DNA from: Burkholderia cenocepacia
GTDB taxonomy: Bacteria; Pseudomonadota; Gammaproteobacteria; Burkholderiales; Burkholderiaceae
Reading direction: 5' to 3'
Assembly: GCF_014211915.1 (NCBI RefSeq)
Contig: NZ_CP060041.1
Location: 62,001-126,000, forward strand
Length of the DNA stretch: 64,000 nucleotides
The notes below the pieces were generated by a model. The model did not search any database. It was given only the letters and a program-made list of their open reading frames with translations, and was not told where the DNA came from. This document shows, in pieces, positions 44,925 through 53,369 of the stretch (position 1 is its first letter; every line of letters begins with the position of its first letter). The translations under genes were made by a program, and so were the position numbers.

Positions 44925-44960
44925 CTCCTTCACGTTTTCCTGTTCCTGAACGATAGACCC

Positions 44961-46418
44961 ATGAACGATTTTCAGACGCTCATCGCCACGCACGACGGCA
45001 TCGCGCTCGCCGCGCTCGTCCGTGCGAAAGAAGTGAAGCCCGCCGAATTGCTGGACGCCGTGCTAGCCAGTCTCGATACGCTGAATCCCGCGCTGAATGC
45101 GGTGGCGGAACGACTCGACGACTCGGCAAGACAGGCCGCGTCGTCCGTCACCGGGCACGAAAGCGTGCTCGCCGGCGTCCCCACGCTGATCAAGGACCTG
45201 TTCATGCCGGTGCGCGGCGCACGCATGGCGAACGGATCGCTTGTGTTCGGCGATCATCGGCCGGACTTCGACGGCGAACTGGTGACGCGCCTGCGGCGCG
45301 CGGGCATACCGATCGCGGGAACGTCGTTGTCGCCGGAGCTGGGCACGTCGTATTGCACGTCGTCGGCGCGCTTCGGCACGACGCGCAACCCGTGGAATCC
45401 GCACGTCAGCGCAGGCGGTTCGAGCGGTGCGGCAGCCGCGCTCGTTGCCGCGCGCGTGCTGCCGTTCGCGCACGGCAACGACGGCGGCGGCTCGCTGCGG
45501 GTGCCCGCGTCCTGCTGCGGCGTGTTCGGCTTGAAGCCGACGCGCGGCCGAACGCCGAATGGCCCGATGATCGGCGAGGGATGGGCCGGCATGGGCATCA
45601 ACCATGCGATCACGCGTTCGGTTCGCGACAGCGCCGCGCTGCTCGACCTGACCGCGGGCGCGGATACCGGTGCGCCGTATGCGGCGCCGTGCCAGCCGGA
45701 CAGTTTTCTCGTGGCCACGCAGCGCGATCCCCGGCCGCTGAAAATCGCCGTGATCGAGCAGGCGCCGCCATGGCCGCTGCATCCGGCGTGCCGGGCCGCG
45801 CTGGACTATACCGTCGCGTTGCTGCGCTCGCTCGGACATGACGTCGAGCCGCTCGCCAGTCCCGTCGATTCGGCGGCGTTCTACGACCGCGTGTTTACGA
45901 TCATCGGCGCACAAACGCGCGCGCTGCTCGACATGATCGGCGATCAGCGCGGCGCGCCGGTGCGCGACGACGAAATCGAGGCCCGCACCCGCATCATCGT
46001 GCGCGAAAAGGGCGGCGTGAGCGGCGCGCGATATGCGGGTGCGGTCGACTGGATCCACGCATTGGGCAGGACGTTCGGCCAGTTGATGGAGCGCTACGAC
46101 GTGTTGCTGACGCCGACGCTCGCGATGCCGCCGCTGCCGCCGGCGTCGCTCGCGACGGTGGACGACGCGCAATCGTTGAGCGAAGTCATCGATCGATCGC
46201 ACCGGTTTTCGCCCTTCACCGCGTGGTTCAACGCGACCGGCCAACCCGCGATGTCGGTGCCGCTTTACTGGGACGAGCAAGGTCTGCCGATCGGTAGCCA
46301 TTTCGCGGCGGCATTCGGCGCGGAATCGCTGCTGTTCTCGCTCGCCGCCCAGCTCGAACGCGCCGCGCCGTGGGCCGATCGAACCCCGCCGGTGTGCGTC
46401 GGGCTGTCGGGTGCGTGA
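44961..46418 (+). CDS. Amidase (amidase-signature family)
   Basis: 485 residues. The Ser-cisSer-Lys triad is visible: Lys78 in GVPTLIKDLF, the cis-Ser in AGGSSGAAAA (Ser154), and the nucleophile Ser178 in HGNDGGGSLRVPAS, 24 residues apart as in the family. Family members hydrolyse aliphatic or aromatic amides, or act on amide-linked metabolites. No signal peptide, so cytosolic. It follows the MFS gene by 36 bases. As the last gene of the module (41.6-46.4 kb) it probably provides the first catabolic step, releasing ammonia or an acid. Confidence 0.92.
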   Translation: MNDFQTLIATHDGIALAALVRAKEVKPAELLDAVLASLDTLNPALNAVAERLDDSARQAASSVTGHESVLAGVPTLIKDLFMPVRGARMANGSLVFGDHRPDFDGELVTRLRRAGIPIAGTSLSPELGTSYCTSSARFGTTRNPWNPHVSAGGSSGAAAALVAARVLPFAHGNDGGGSLRVPASCCGVFGLKPTRGRTPNGPMIGEGWAGMGINHAITRSVRDSAALLDLTAGADTGAPYAAPCQPDSFLVATQRDPRPLKIAVIEQAPPWPLHPACRAALDYTVALLRSLGHDVEPLASPVDSAAFYDRVFTIIGAQTRALLDMIGDQRGAPVRDDEIEARTRIIVREKGGVSGARYAGAVDWIHALGRTFGQLMERYDVLLTPTLAMPPLPPASLATVDDAQSLSEVIDRSHRFSPFTAWFNATGQPAMSVPLYWDEQGLPIGSHFAAAFGAESLLFSLAAQLERAAPWADRTPPVCVGLSGA

Positions 46419-46581
46419 CCGGTCCGGTGGCGGGCGACGGGATGCGCGGCACCGCGTTGATCGTCGCGGGCCGCGCGTGCCACGAGCATCGGCGTGCGGC
46501 GCAGCCGGTGCGCCAGCCGTGCGACGCGACGAACGGCGAACACGCTACCGCCCCACTGCGGCTGCGGCCATACCGGAATCC

Positions 46582-46605
46582 GTGCCAGGGCGGGCTCGAC
46601 TGAAC
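46582..46605 (+). repeat. 24-bp direct repeat, right copy (relic of the dehydrogenase gene end)
   Basis: Identical to 41395-41418 and still reads CQGGLD-stop in frame, but the preceding sequence is not dehydrogenase. It lies 11 bases before a hairpin, as expected if the original gene and its terminator used to be continuous here. Confidence 0.75.
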
Positions 46606-46616
46606 GGATGAATCCG

Positions 46617-46636
46617 GGCCGTCCGCGAGGACGGCC
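46617..46636 (+). terminator. Hairpin with GCGA tetraloop, probable original terminator of the dehydrogenase gene
   Basis: Perfect arms GGCCGTCC (46617-46624) / GGACGGCC (46629-46636) with loop GCGA; the distance from the relic stop codon is 14 bases. It now ends transcripts of the amidase module. No T-run follows. Confidence 0.5.
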
Positions 46637-46664
46637 GTCGCCGTGCCCGGTCAAGCCATGCACG

Positions 46665-46694
46665 TTGACATCGGAACCGATCGGTCCATATAAT
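46665..46694 (+). promoter_or_regulatory. Consensus sigma-70 promoter with an overlapping operator for the TetR gene
   Basis: TTGACA (46665-46670), an 18-base spacer and TATAAT (46689-46694) are both perfect consensus boxes. Inside the spacer is GGAACCGATCGGTCCA (46673-46688), a near-palindrome around ACCGATCGGT that resembles the operator at 47350-47365. A strong promoter blocked by its own repressor is the obvious reading. Confidence 0.75.
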
Positions 46695-46735
46695 GAATCC
46701 CACTTCAGGCACCGCATCGTTTGCGAAACCGATCA

Positions 46736-47332
46736 ATGGCAAATCCGGCTGGCGTGGGCCGTCCGCGCGAATTCGAACTGGGCGATGCCGCGCGCGACGC
46801 GATGGAGGTTTTCTGGGATCGCGGCTATGAAGGCGCGTCCCTGCCCGACCTGATCGCCGGCACCGGCCTGTCGCGCGGCAGTCTCTACAAGGCATTCGGC
46901 GACAAGAAGGCGCTGCTGCTGGCGGCGCTCGACCTGTACATGGCCGACGGGCTCAAGGCGACCGCCGACATCCTGTCGCAACCCGGCCCCGTGAAGGACG
47001 CGATTCGCGACTCGCTGCTGCGCTACGCCCGGCTGTCCGTTGGCGAGGCCGGCCGGCGCGGCTGTCTCGCGGTCGCGATGACCACCGAGCTGGCCGCGCG
47101 CGACGCCGATGTCGCGGAACGCACCGGGCGCATGTTCCGGCGCCTGCAGCAGCTCTATGCGGGCGCGATCGTCCGCGGCCAGGCGAGCGGCGAGATCGCC
47201 GAGCAGGACGAACAGGTGCTGGCGCGTTTGCTCGTCTGCCAGGTCGAGGGCATGCGCGTGCTGGGGAAAACCGGCGTCCCCGAGCACGACATGCTCGCGC
47301 TGGTCGACCGCACGATGCGCATCCTCGACTGA
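46736..47332 (+). CDS. TetR-family transcriptional repressor
   Basis: 198 residues. The N-terminal HTH spans AGVGRPREFELGDAARDAME and LIAGTGLSRGSLYKAFGDKK, the classic TetR motif. The C-terminal domain (RRGCLAVAMTTELAARDADV, QVEGMRVLGKTG) matches TetR members that control MFS efflux pumps. The start is the ATG at 46736. It ends 49 bases before a DHA2-type MFS gene, and matching 16-base operators lie in front of both genes. It therefore almost certainly represses itself and the pump, being released by a toxic compound. Confidence 0.92.
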   Translation: MANPAGVGRPREFELGDAARDAMEVFWDRGYEGASLPDLIAGTGLSRGSLYKAFGDKKALLLAALDLYMADGLKATADILSQPGPVKDAIRDSLLRYARLSVGEAGRRGCLAVAMTTELAARDADVAERTGRMFRRLQQLYAGAIVRGQASGEIAEQDEQVLARLLVCQVEGMRVLGKTGVPEHDMLALVDRTMRILD

Positions 47333-47349
47333 TATTTTTTACCCAATTT

Positions 47350-47365
47350 GGAACCGAATGGTTCC
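47350..47365. promoter_or_regulatory. TetR operator in front of the MFS efflux gene
   Basis: Perfect inverted repeat GGAACC-GAAT-GGTTCC. It shares GGAACCGA..GGT with the operator at 46673-46688. It ends 16 bases before the MFS start codon. Confidence 0.65.
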
Positions 47366-47381
47366 GTATGGAGAACCGTCC

Positions 47382-48863
47382 ATGTCACGGAATGACCCCG
47401 TATCACCCGACCCGCGTCGCTGGGCCATGTTTTCGGTCCTGCTCGTCGGCGCGTTCCTGCCGCCGCTGGATTTCTTCATCGTCAATGTCGCGCTGCCGTC
47501 GATTCGCGCGGAACTGGGCGCCTCGTCGTCGGCCGAGCAACTCGTCATTTCGTCGTATGCGGGCCTGTACGCGGTGACGCTGATCACCGGCGGACGATTG
47601 GGCGACCTGTTCGGCCGCGGGCGCGTATTTTTCCTCGGCTTGATCGGCTTTGCGATCGCCTCGACGCTGTGCGGCCTCGCGAGTTCGCCGTGGACGCTCA
47701 TCGTCGGCCGCGCGTTGCAGGGCGTGACGGCCGCGATCATGGCGCCGCAGGCGCTCGCGTCGATCCAGGCGATCTTCCCCGAATCGGAAAAGCCGCTCGC
47801 GCTCAGCCTGTACGGCGCGGTGTTCGGCCTCGCCGCCGTGGTCGGGCAGGCGCTGGGCGGGATCCTGATCTCGCTGAATCTGTTGAACCTGGGCTGGCGC
47901 ACGATCTTTCTCGTCAACCTGCCGCTGGCGATTCTGGTCGTCCTGTTCGGGATTCCGCTGCTGAAGGAAACGCGTGCACAGCATGCGCGCAAGCTCGACC
48001 TCGGCGGCACCGCGCTGTCGATGCTGACGCTGGGCGCGCTGATCGTGCCGCTGATCGAAGGGCGCGAAGCGGGCTGGCCGGCATGGGCATGGGCGTCGCT
48101 GCTCGCGGTGCCGGCCCTCGCGTGGTGCTTCTGGCGCTACGAGCGCCGGCTGGGCGGCCGCGGCGGCGCACCGCTGCTCGACCCGACCGCGCTCCGAGCC
48201 CCGGGGCTGGGCCGAGCGTTGCTGATCGCGCTGCTGCTGTACTCGATCGGCACGTTTTTCCTGCTGTTCTCGGTGTATCTGCAGAATGCATTGCACGTCG
48301 ACGCGCTGAGCGCGGGCCTCGTGTTCCTGCCGTTCGGCGTGGGGTTCCTGCTCGGGCCGCTGTCGACGCCTGTCTGCTCGCGTGTCATCGGCGCTTACGT
48401 CAATCCGTTCGGCATGAGCCTGGAGATCGTCGGGCTCGTCGGCCTCGCATGGTTGATCGACGTCACGCCGGTCGGGATGCCGCTCGCTGCCGTGCCGCTC
48501 GCCGCCGTTCTCTTCGTCATCGGTTTCGGACAAGGCCTCGCGCTGCCAACCCTGATGCGCATGGTGACGGGACGCGTCGCACCGGCGCTGTCCGGCATGA
48601 TCGCCGGCATCGTCAGCTCGACGCTGCAGGTGAGCACGTCGCTCAGCGTGGCGATCATCGGCGGTATTTTCTATACGGTGCTCGGCACGCGCCAGGACCC
48701 GGCGGCCATCGCGCATGCGTTCATCGTCGCACTCCTGTCGATCTCGTCGTTCCTCGCCATCGGCGCCGCGCTGGGCCTCTCGCTCGCTCGTGCACCCGCC
48801 GCGCCCACCTCGCTGCCGGCCGCTGCCCGGCCGACCTTCGGCCCGGCGCGCAAACGGCCGTGA
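47382..48863 (+). CDS. MFS efflux transporter, DHA2 (14-segment) family
   Basis: 493 residues from the ATG at 47382, just after the operator. The first helix and loop contain PPLDFFIVNVALPSIRAELG, the DHA2 pattern (D-x-x-x-V-N-V-A-L-P). GGRLGDLFGRGRVFFLGLIG and GRALQGVTAAIMAPQALASI follow. About 14 membrane segments are predicted. DHA2 pumps export drugs, dyes or organic solvents with protons. Paired with the TetR gene upstream, it is likely an inducible resistance pump. The EthD-like gene 70 bases later may or may not belong to the same unit. Confidence 0.9.
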   Translation: MSRNDPVSPDPRRWAMFSVLLVGAFLPPLDFFIVNVALPSIRAELGASSSAEQLVISSYAGLYAVTLITGGRLGDLFGRGRVFFLGLIGFAIASTLCGLASSPWTLIVGRALQGVTAAIMAPQALASIQAIFPESEKPLALSLYGAVFGLAAVVGQALGGILISLNLLNLGWRTIFLVNLPLAILVVLFGIPLLKETRAQHARKLDLGGTALSMLTLGALIVPLIEGREAGWPAWAWASLLAVPALAWCFWRYERRLGGRGGAPLLDPTALRAPGLGRALLIALLLYSIGTFFLLFSVYLQNALHVDALSAGLVFLPFGVGFLLGPLSTPVCSRVIGAYVNPFGMSLEIVGLVGLAWLIDVTPVGMPLAAVPLAAVLFVIGFGQGLALPTLMRMVTGRVAPALSGMIAGIVSSTLQVSTSLSVAIIGGIFYTVLGTRQDPAAIAHAFIVALLSISSFLAIGAALGLSLARAPAAPTSLPAAARPTFGPARKRP

Positions 48864-48933
48864 TCGCCCGTCATCGCCAGTCGTCTCCCGTATCGACATT
48901 GGCCGCCGTAGCAGTCCGACCTGGAGGTCCTTC

Positions 48934-49272
48934 ATGTTTTTCGTCGTTTCCTATCGCCGAGCCGCGGGTACGCGGTTCGATTCCCGTTACTACGTCGAGC
49001 AACACATTCCGCTGGTGGAAAAATCCTGGAAACCGTACGGACTCGAATACGTCGACGCTTTCTTCCCGGCACGTGAGGATAGCGAACTGATCGTCGTGGC
49101 GATGTGCCGCTTCAAGGACAGCTCGGCATTGGACGCCGCGTTCGCGTCCGCGGAGACGGCTCACGTCATGGCCGATATCGATGCGTTCACCGATATCGAA
49201 CCCGATCGGCATATCGCGGACGTCTTCTCGCGCGTCCGCGCGCACACGCAAGCGGATCCGCGTCGTGGATAG
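48934..49272 (+). CDS. EthD-domain protein
   Basis: 112 residues. A GGAGG ribosome site lies before the ATG at 48934. The sequence MFFVVSYRRAAG then YYVEQHIPLVEKSWKPYGLE (with a conserved His) and VVAMCRFKDSSALDAAFAS form the ferredoxin-like EthD fold. EthD proteins take part in ether or polyketide metabolism or are of unknown function. Its stop lies only two bases from the stop of the convergent HD-GYP/LuxR gene. No functional assignment can be made. Confidence 0.8.
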   Translation: MFFVVSYRRAAGTRFDSRYYVEQHIPLVEKSWKPYGLEYVDAFFPAREDSELIVVAMCRFKDSSALDAAFASAETAHVMADIDAFTDIEPDRHIADVFSRVRAHTQADPRRG

Positions 49273-49274
49273 CG

Positions 49275-50750
49275 TCACAGCAACCCCAGCGCCGACGCCT
49301 TGAGGGTCGCCGCGGCACGCGTCGAACATTCGAGCTTGCGGAACGCCTTCTCGACATGGGTTCGTACCGTGCTCGGACTCATCGCGAGCGCCTGCGCGAC
49401 CTGCTTGTTGCTCGCGCCGCGGGAAATCGCCCGCAGGACGTCGATTTCCCGTGCGGACAGGCGCGGGCCAGCGGGCGACGGACGCGTGGCGGCGCGCCGG
49501 AGCACGGGCGCGCCACCCGTTACGAGCGCGGCGACCACTTCGCCGCACAACCGGCCGCACGCCGCTTCTTCCTGCAACTGGGCGGCGGCCGCCGCATCGC
49601 TCAGCGCCGCGCGCCACGGACGCGCCGAGCGCAACGCGACCCACGCCAGCGACGCCGCCAGCACACGCGCCTCCAGCGTCAGCGCCGCCTCGCGCGCGCC
49701 GCGAAAATAGCCCGAGCCGTCCAACCGTTCATAGGCATACGACGCAAGCACCGCGGCTTCGCCGAGCGCGCCGGTCTGCCTGCCGGCGCGCTCGGTCCAG
49801 TACGGCACGAGCCGCACCTTTTCCCACGCGCTCGCGGACAGCCGCGTCGCCAGATTCCACACGTCGTTCGGCACCGCGGCCCTGCCGATGCCATGAATCA
49901 GTCCGGCGCGGTACACGCGTTCGCGCGCCGCCGCGTCCGGCGAGAGACGGCCGTAACACGCGGCCGCCGTCACGGCGACCGAACGCGAAAAACCCGTCAT
50001 CCACGGCAGTTTCAGATCGATGACGTCCGCAATCAATTCCGCGGACGTCGCGCCCTGCATGTCCGGTGTGGCCAATGCAGCGTCCAGGTCGGCAGGCGCC
50101 ATGTGCTCGAGCGCCGCCAGCCAGCGCGGCGCCTCACGCGCAGCCGTCTCGACGAGCATGGCCGGGTAGCGTGACCCCGCGCGTTGCCCGATCAGTTCGA
50201 CGGCCCGCTCGATGCCGTACGTGCGGCTGAACACGTCGAGGTCGCCCGCGAGCGCGACGATCGACACGGCGGGCGGCACCTGTTCGTGTGCGAGCCGGGC
50301 GGGCAGCCCGTTGCCGTCCCAGGTTTCGAAGATATGCCGCAGCGCGGTTTCCGTCGCGCTGGACAGACCGAGGATTCGCGCCACCTCGCCCGAGACTTCG
50401 CAATGGATTTGTGCAAGCGGGATCATTGCGGCGCCCGCGCCGCCGATCGCTTCGGCCATGCCGGGCCGGCTCTCGAGCATCGCGGCGCGGCTCGCGACGT
50501 CGTCGCCGAATACCTGCGCGAAACCCGCCGCGTTCGCTGTGCAGCCCGACCAGCGCAACAGCGCCACTTCGCACGCCGTGTCGCACACCGATCCGTCGAA
50601 TCGTGCCGCGTGCGCGAGCCGTGACGCCAGCCAGCCGGTGCGCGGCGAATGGTCGGTCGGCTGGCCCATGCTGAGATCGCCGATGAAGGCCAGCGCGCGT
50701 ACGGCGTCGACTATGCGCAGCGGGGCGTGAGGGGCTTGGGCGTCGGACAT
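49275..50750 (-). CDS. HD-GYP-like phosphohydrolase fused to a LuxR-type HTH
   Basis: 491 residues from the ATG at 50750; an alternative ATG at 50792 adds 14 residues. The N-terminal part resembles HD/HD-GYP proteins: HCEVSGEVARILGL with a later DGNGLP at 145-150, and a second half with LIHGIGRAAVPNDVW (286-287 HG) and DGSGYF at 344-349. The usual HD pair (HDIGK) is changed to HG, and GYP to GLP. Thus catalytic activity is doubtful. The C-terminal 60 residues (430-488) are a normal LuxR HTH (LSAREIDVLRAISRGASNKQ, TVRTHVEKAFRKLE). It is probably a sensor-type transcription factor. Confidence 0.85.
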   Translation of the reverse strand: MSDAQAPHAPLRIVDAVRALAFIGDLSMGQPTDHSPRTGWLASRLAHAARFDGSVCDTACEVALLRWSGCTANAAGFAQVFGDDVASRAAMLESRPGMAEAIGGAGAAMIPLAQIHCEVSGEVARILGLSSATETALRHIFETWDGNGLPARLAHEQVPPAVSIVALAGDLDVFSRTYGIERAVELIGQRAGSRYPAMLVETAAREAPRWLAALEHMAPADLDAALATPDMQGATSAELIADVIDLKLPWMTGFSRSVAVTAAACYGRLSPDAAARERVYRAGLIHGIGRAAVPNDVWNLATRLSASAWEKVRLVPYWTERAGRQTGALGEAAVLASYAYERLDGSGYFRGAREAALTLEARVLAASLAWVALRSARPWRAALSDAAAAAQLQEEAACGRLCGEVVAALVTGGAPVLRRAATRPSPAGPRLSAREIDVLRAISRGASNKQVAQALAMSPSTVRTHVEKAFRKLECSTRAAATLKASALGLL

Positions 50751-51042
50751 CGGGCGGGGCCGGGACGTTTGCAAGGATGGGAAAACGATCATACGCGACG
50801 GCGTCGCGGCGTGCACGAGCATGCGCGTCGGGGCTCGGGGTTCGCCGCGGCCGGCCCGGCGCGAAGTCCGCCGGCCTCGGTGCGGGCAACCGGAGGACGT
50901 CGCCATCGGACATCTGACCGATAGCGGCAAGGCCGGGCGATTGCGATACTCGGCGCACTGGAGATCCGGGCGGCACCGCATCCGCATGGCGGAAGCCCTG
51001 CATATCGGCCGGAACGACGACTCAATATATGAAGGAATGCAA
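50751..51042. other. Divergent spacer, no gene seen
   Basis: 292 bases between the HD-GYP/LuxR start and the membrane-protein start. It should hold both promoters; an AT-rich CTCAATATATGAAGGAATG lies directly before the membrane-protein gene. I see no further structure. Confidence 0.4.
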
Positions 51043-51618
51043 ATGGCTGACCGCTACCCCGAATTTCGTCCCCCTGCCGACGAACAATGGCTGAAACGGT
51101 ACTACTTTTCCCGGGCGATATTCTCGCTGATCTGGGTCGCGCTGGCGTTTGCCGTCGGCCGGCAGAGCGCGGCCGGCGCGGCGGTCCTGCTGGTCGTCTA
51201 TCCGGCCTGGGATGCGCTCGCCAATTTCGTCGACCTGTCCCGCAGCGGCGGGATGGCGGCAAACCGCACGCAGGCAGTCAATGTGGCGATCAGCGCTGTC
51301 ACGACACTGGCGGTATTTCCGGCGTTGAATGCGGGCTTGCCCTCAGTACTCACGGTGTTCGGCGTGTGGGCGATTCTCTCCGGCGTGCTGCAGCTCGGCA
51401 CCGCCGTGCGACGCTGGAAGCTTGCCGGCGCACAGTGGGTGATGATCCTGAGCGGTGCGCAATCGGCACTGGCCGGCCTGTTCTTCATCGTCCAACGCCA
51501 TGCGCCGATGCCGCCCGCGATCGTCAAGATCGCGGGCTACGCGGGAGTCGGTGCGCTTTATTTCCTGATATCCGCGATTTGGCTGCAGGTGCGAGGGATG
51601 CGACGCAGCGTGTCGTGA
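51043..51618 (+). CDS. Small membrane protein, DUF308-like
   Basis: 191 residues with about six hydrophobic helices (IFSLIWVALAFAVG, AAVLLVVYPAWDAL, NVAISAVTTLAVFPAL, LTVFGVWAILSGVLQL, WVMILSGAQSALAGLFFIV, IAGYAGVGALYFLISAIWL). The duplicated pattern resembles HdeD/DUF308 proteins linked to acid stress. The start ATG at 51043 is six bases after GAAGGA; an ATG at 51037 would sit directly on the ribosome site. The function is unknown; no partner genes are nearby. Confidence 0.75.
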   Translation: MADRYPEFRPPADEQWLKRYYFSRAIFSLIWVALAFAVGRQSAAGAAVLLVVYPAWDALANFVDLSRSGGMAANRTQAVNVAISAVTTLAVFPALNAGLPSVLTVFGVWAILSGVLQLGTAVRRWKLAGAQWVMILSGAQSALAGLFFIVQRHAPMPPAIVKIAGYAGVGALYFLISAIWLQVRGMRRSVS

Positions 51619-51724
51619 GCGCCCGGATGCGACGCTGCCGTAGCAGGGTGTCGCGCCGGCCACTCGCCGCGTGGCGCATCCGTTGCGCAGGCCTCGCACC
51701 GCGACCTGACGTCGTGCGAATGCC

Positions 51725-53071
51725 CTACCGCTCCACCGGCGGCCGCAGGATGTCGCGCGGAATCGCCGCGATCAGCACGCAGCTGACCAGCAGGCACGCG
51801 CCCAGTGCGTAGGTCCCGTTGTTGATGTTGCCGGTCATCTGCTTGGCGACGCCGGTGATCATCGAGCCCGTGAAGCCGGACAGGTTACCCACCGAGTTGA
51901 TCAGCGCAATGCCGGCGGCCGCGGCCGTGCCGGACAGGATCTGCCCCGGAAAGGTCCAGTAGATCGGCATCAGCGCGAGGATGCCGCACGTGGCGATGGT
52001 CAGGAATACGATCGACAGCGCCACGTTGTGCGCGAACGCCGCGCTCAGGATCAGGAAGACGCCGCCGATCAGCGCGGGAATCGCCGCATGCAGGCGTCGC
52101 TCGCCGGTCCTGCGCGAGTGCGACGCGTTCCACACCATCGCGAAGATCGCGGTCAGGTACGGAATGGCCGTCAGCACACCGATGTGCAGCGGGCTCTGCA
52201 CGCCCGACGCGCGGATGATCGACGGCAGCCAGAACGCCAGCCCGTAGAAGCCGGTATTGAAGGTCAGCAGGATGAAGGTGAGCAGCCAGACGCGCGGGCT
52301 GCGCAGCGCGGCGCCGATGCTGTGCGACTTGTGCGCGGCCTCGGCTTCGAGGTTGCGCGACAGCACCGCCTTTTCGTCGGCGGACAGCCACTTCGCCGAC
52401 TGCGGGCCGTCGCCCAGGCACGCCAGCACGATGAACGCCACCACGATCGACGGCAGCCCTTCGAGCAGCAGCATCCACTGCCAGCCGCTCATGCCCGACA
52501 AGCCGTGCGTCTGCTCCATCAGCCAGCCCGACAGCACGCTGCCGAGCGTCAGGCTCAGCGGGATCGCGACCAGGAAGCCCGACATCGCCACGCTCTGGCG
52601 CCGCGCGGGGAACCAGTAGTTCATGTACAGGATGACGCCCGGGAAAAACCCCGCTTCGCACAGCCCCAGCAGGAAGCGCAGCGTGTAGAACATCGTGGTC
52701 GTCTGCACGTGGAAGAACTGTGCGAGCGGCACGATGAACGCCATCGACGACGACACGATGCCCCACGTGATCATGATCCGTGCGATCCAGAAGCGCGCGC
52801 CGTAGCGGTGCAGCAACAGGTTGCTGGGCATCTCGAACAGGAAATAGCCCCAGAAGAAGATGCTGGCGCCGAGCGCATAGACGCCGTCGCTCAGGCTCAG
52901 GTCGTCGAGCATCTGCAGCTTGGCGAAGCCCACGTTGACGCGGTCCAGGTAGGCCACGACGTAGCAGAGCAGCAGCAACGGCAGGATGCGCCGCATGACC
53001 TTGCGATAAAGGGCGTCTTCGGACGAGTCGGCCGCGGCCGGTGCGGCAGCGGCCTGCGTAAGGGATGGCAT
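51725..53071 (-). CDS. MFS transporter, ACS (sugar-acid) type
   Basis: 448 residues. RRILPLLLLCYVVAYLDRVN is the ACS motif, YFLFEMPSNLLLHRYGARFW follows, and LLGLCEAGFFPGVILYMNYW continues. About 12 membrane segments. Members import glucarate, galactarate, gluconate-like acids or phthalate. It is divergent from the LacI gene, whose matching operators flank its promoter (53131 and 53193). Together with the dehydratase and FAH genes this makes a sugar-acid utilisation unit. Confidence 0.9.
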   Translation of the reverse strand: MPSLTQAAAAPAAADSSEDALYRKVMRRILPLLLLCYVVAYLDRVNVGFAKLQMLDDLSLSDGVYALGASIFFWGYFLFEMPSNLLLHRYGARFWIARIMITWGIVSSSMAFIVPLAQFFHVQTTTMFYTLRFLLGLCEAGFFPGVILYMNYWFPARRQSVAMSGFLVAIPLSLTLGSVLSGWLMEQTHGLSGMSGWQWMLLLEGLPSIVVAFIVLACLGDGPQSAKWLSADEKAVLSRNLEAEAAHKSHSIGAALRSPRVWLLTFILLTFNTGFYGLAFWLPSIIRASGVQSPLHIGVLTAIPYLTAIFAMVWNASHSRRTGERRLHAAIPALIGGVFLILSAAFAHNVALSIVFLTIATCGILALMPIYWTFPGQILSGTAAAAGIALINSVGNLSGFTGSMITGVAKQMTGNINNGTYALGACLLVSCVLIAAIPRDILRPPVER

Positions 53072-53130
53072 CGGTCTGTCTCCTGTTTATGTCGATCTTT
53101 TTCGTACCGGCGAGTGCATTTGACGCATCG

Positions 53131-53146
53131 ATGTTACCGATAACAT
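53131..53146. promoter_or_regulatory. GntR/LacI-type operator 1
   Basis: ATGTTACCGATAACAT, one base from a perfect ATGTTACCGGTAACAT palindrome, the operator type bound by GntR-like LacI proteins. It is 60 bases upstream of the MFS gene start. Confidence 0.7.
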
Positions 53147-53192
53147 CCGGTGGCAAAAAAAAGCCGGCGAGGCGACGGGAGCGATCAGCACG

Positions 53193-53208
53193 TTGATACC
53201 GGTAACAA
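53193..53208. promoter_or_regulatory. GntR/LacI-type operator 2
   Basis: TTGATACCGGTAACAA shares the ACCGGTAAC core of operators 1 and 3. It lies between the MFS and LacI promoters, 62 bases from operator 1. Confidence 0.6.
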
Positions 53209-53369
53209 AATCGAAGGTAGCACGTCGCAACAGACACGTACAAGTGTCGCCGGACGCGTGGTTTCCCTAGTACGACCCTCACCGCGACGGGCACGCCGCG
53301 ACCGTGCCTGAACGATATGCCGCACCGGTATGATGTAGCCTTTCCGGCTCTCTCCCGATCGCGATTCCG

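Larger units (their letters stand above)
46419..46735. promoter_or_regulatory. Spacer holding the right repeat copy, a terminator-like hairpin and the TetR promoter
   Basis: 317 bases with no gene. It contains the second copy of the 24-bp repeat (46582-46605), a strong hairpin (46617-46636) just after it, and the promoter/operator of the TetR gene (46665-46694). Short open frames here have no recognisable product. Confidence 0.6.

Noticed and set aside
41395..46605. The 24-bp repeat as ends of an insertion sequence or a CRISPR repeat
   Set aside because: Only two copies, no inverted ends, no transposase and no spacers; a gene-end duplication fits better.
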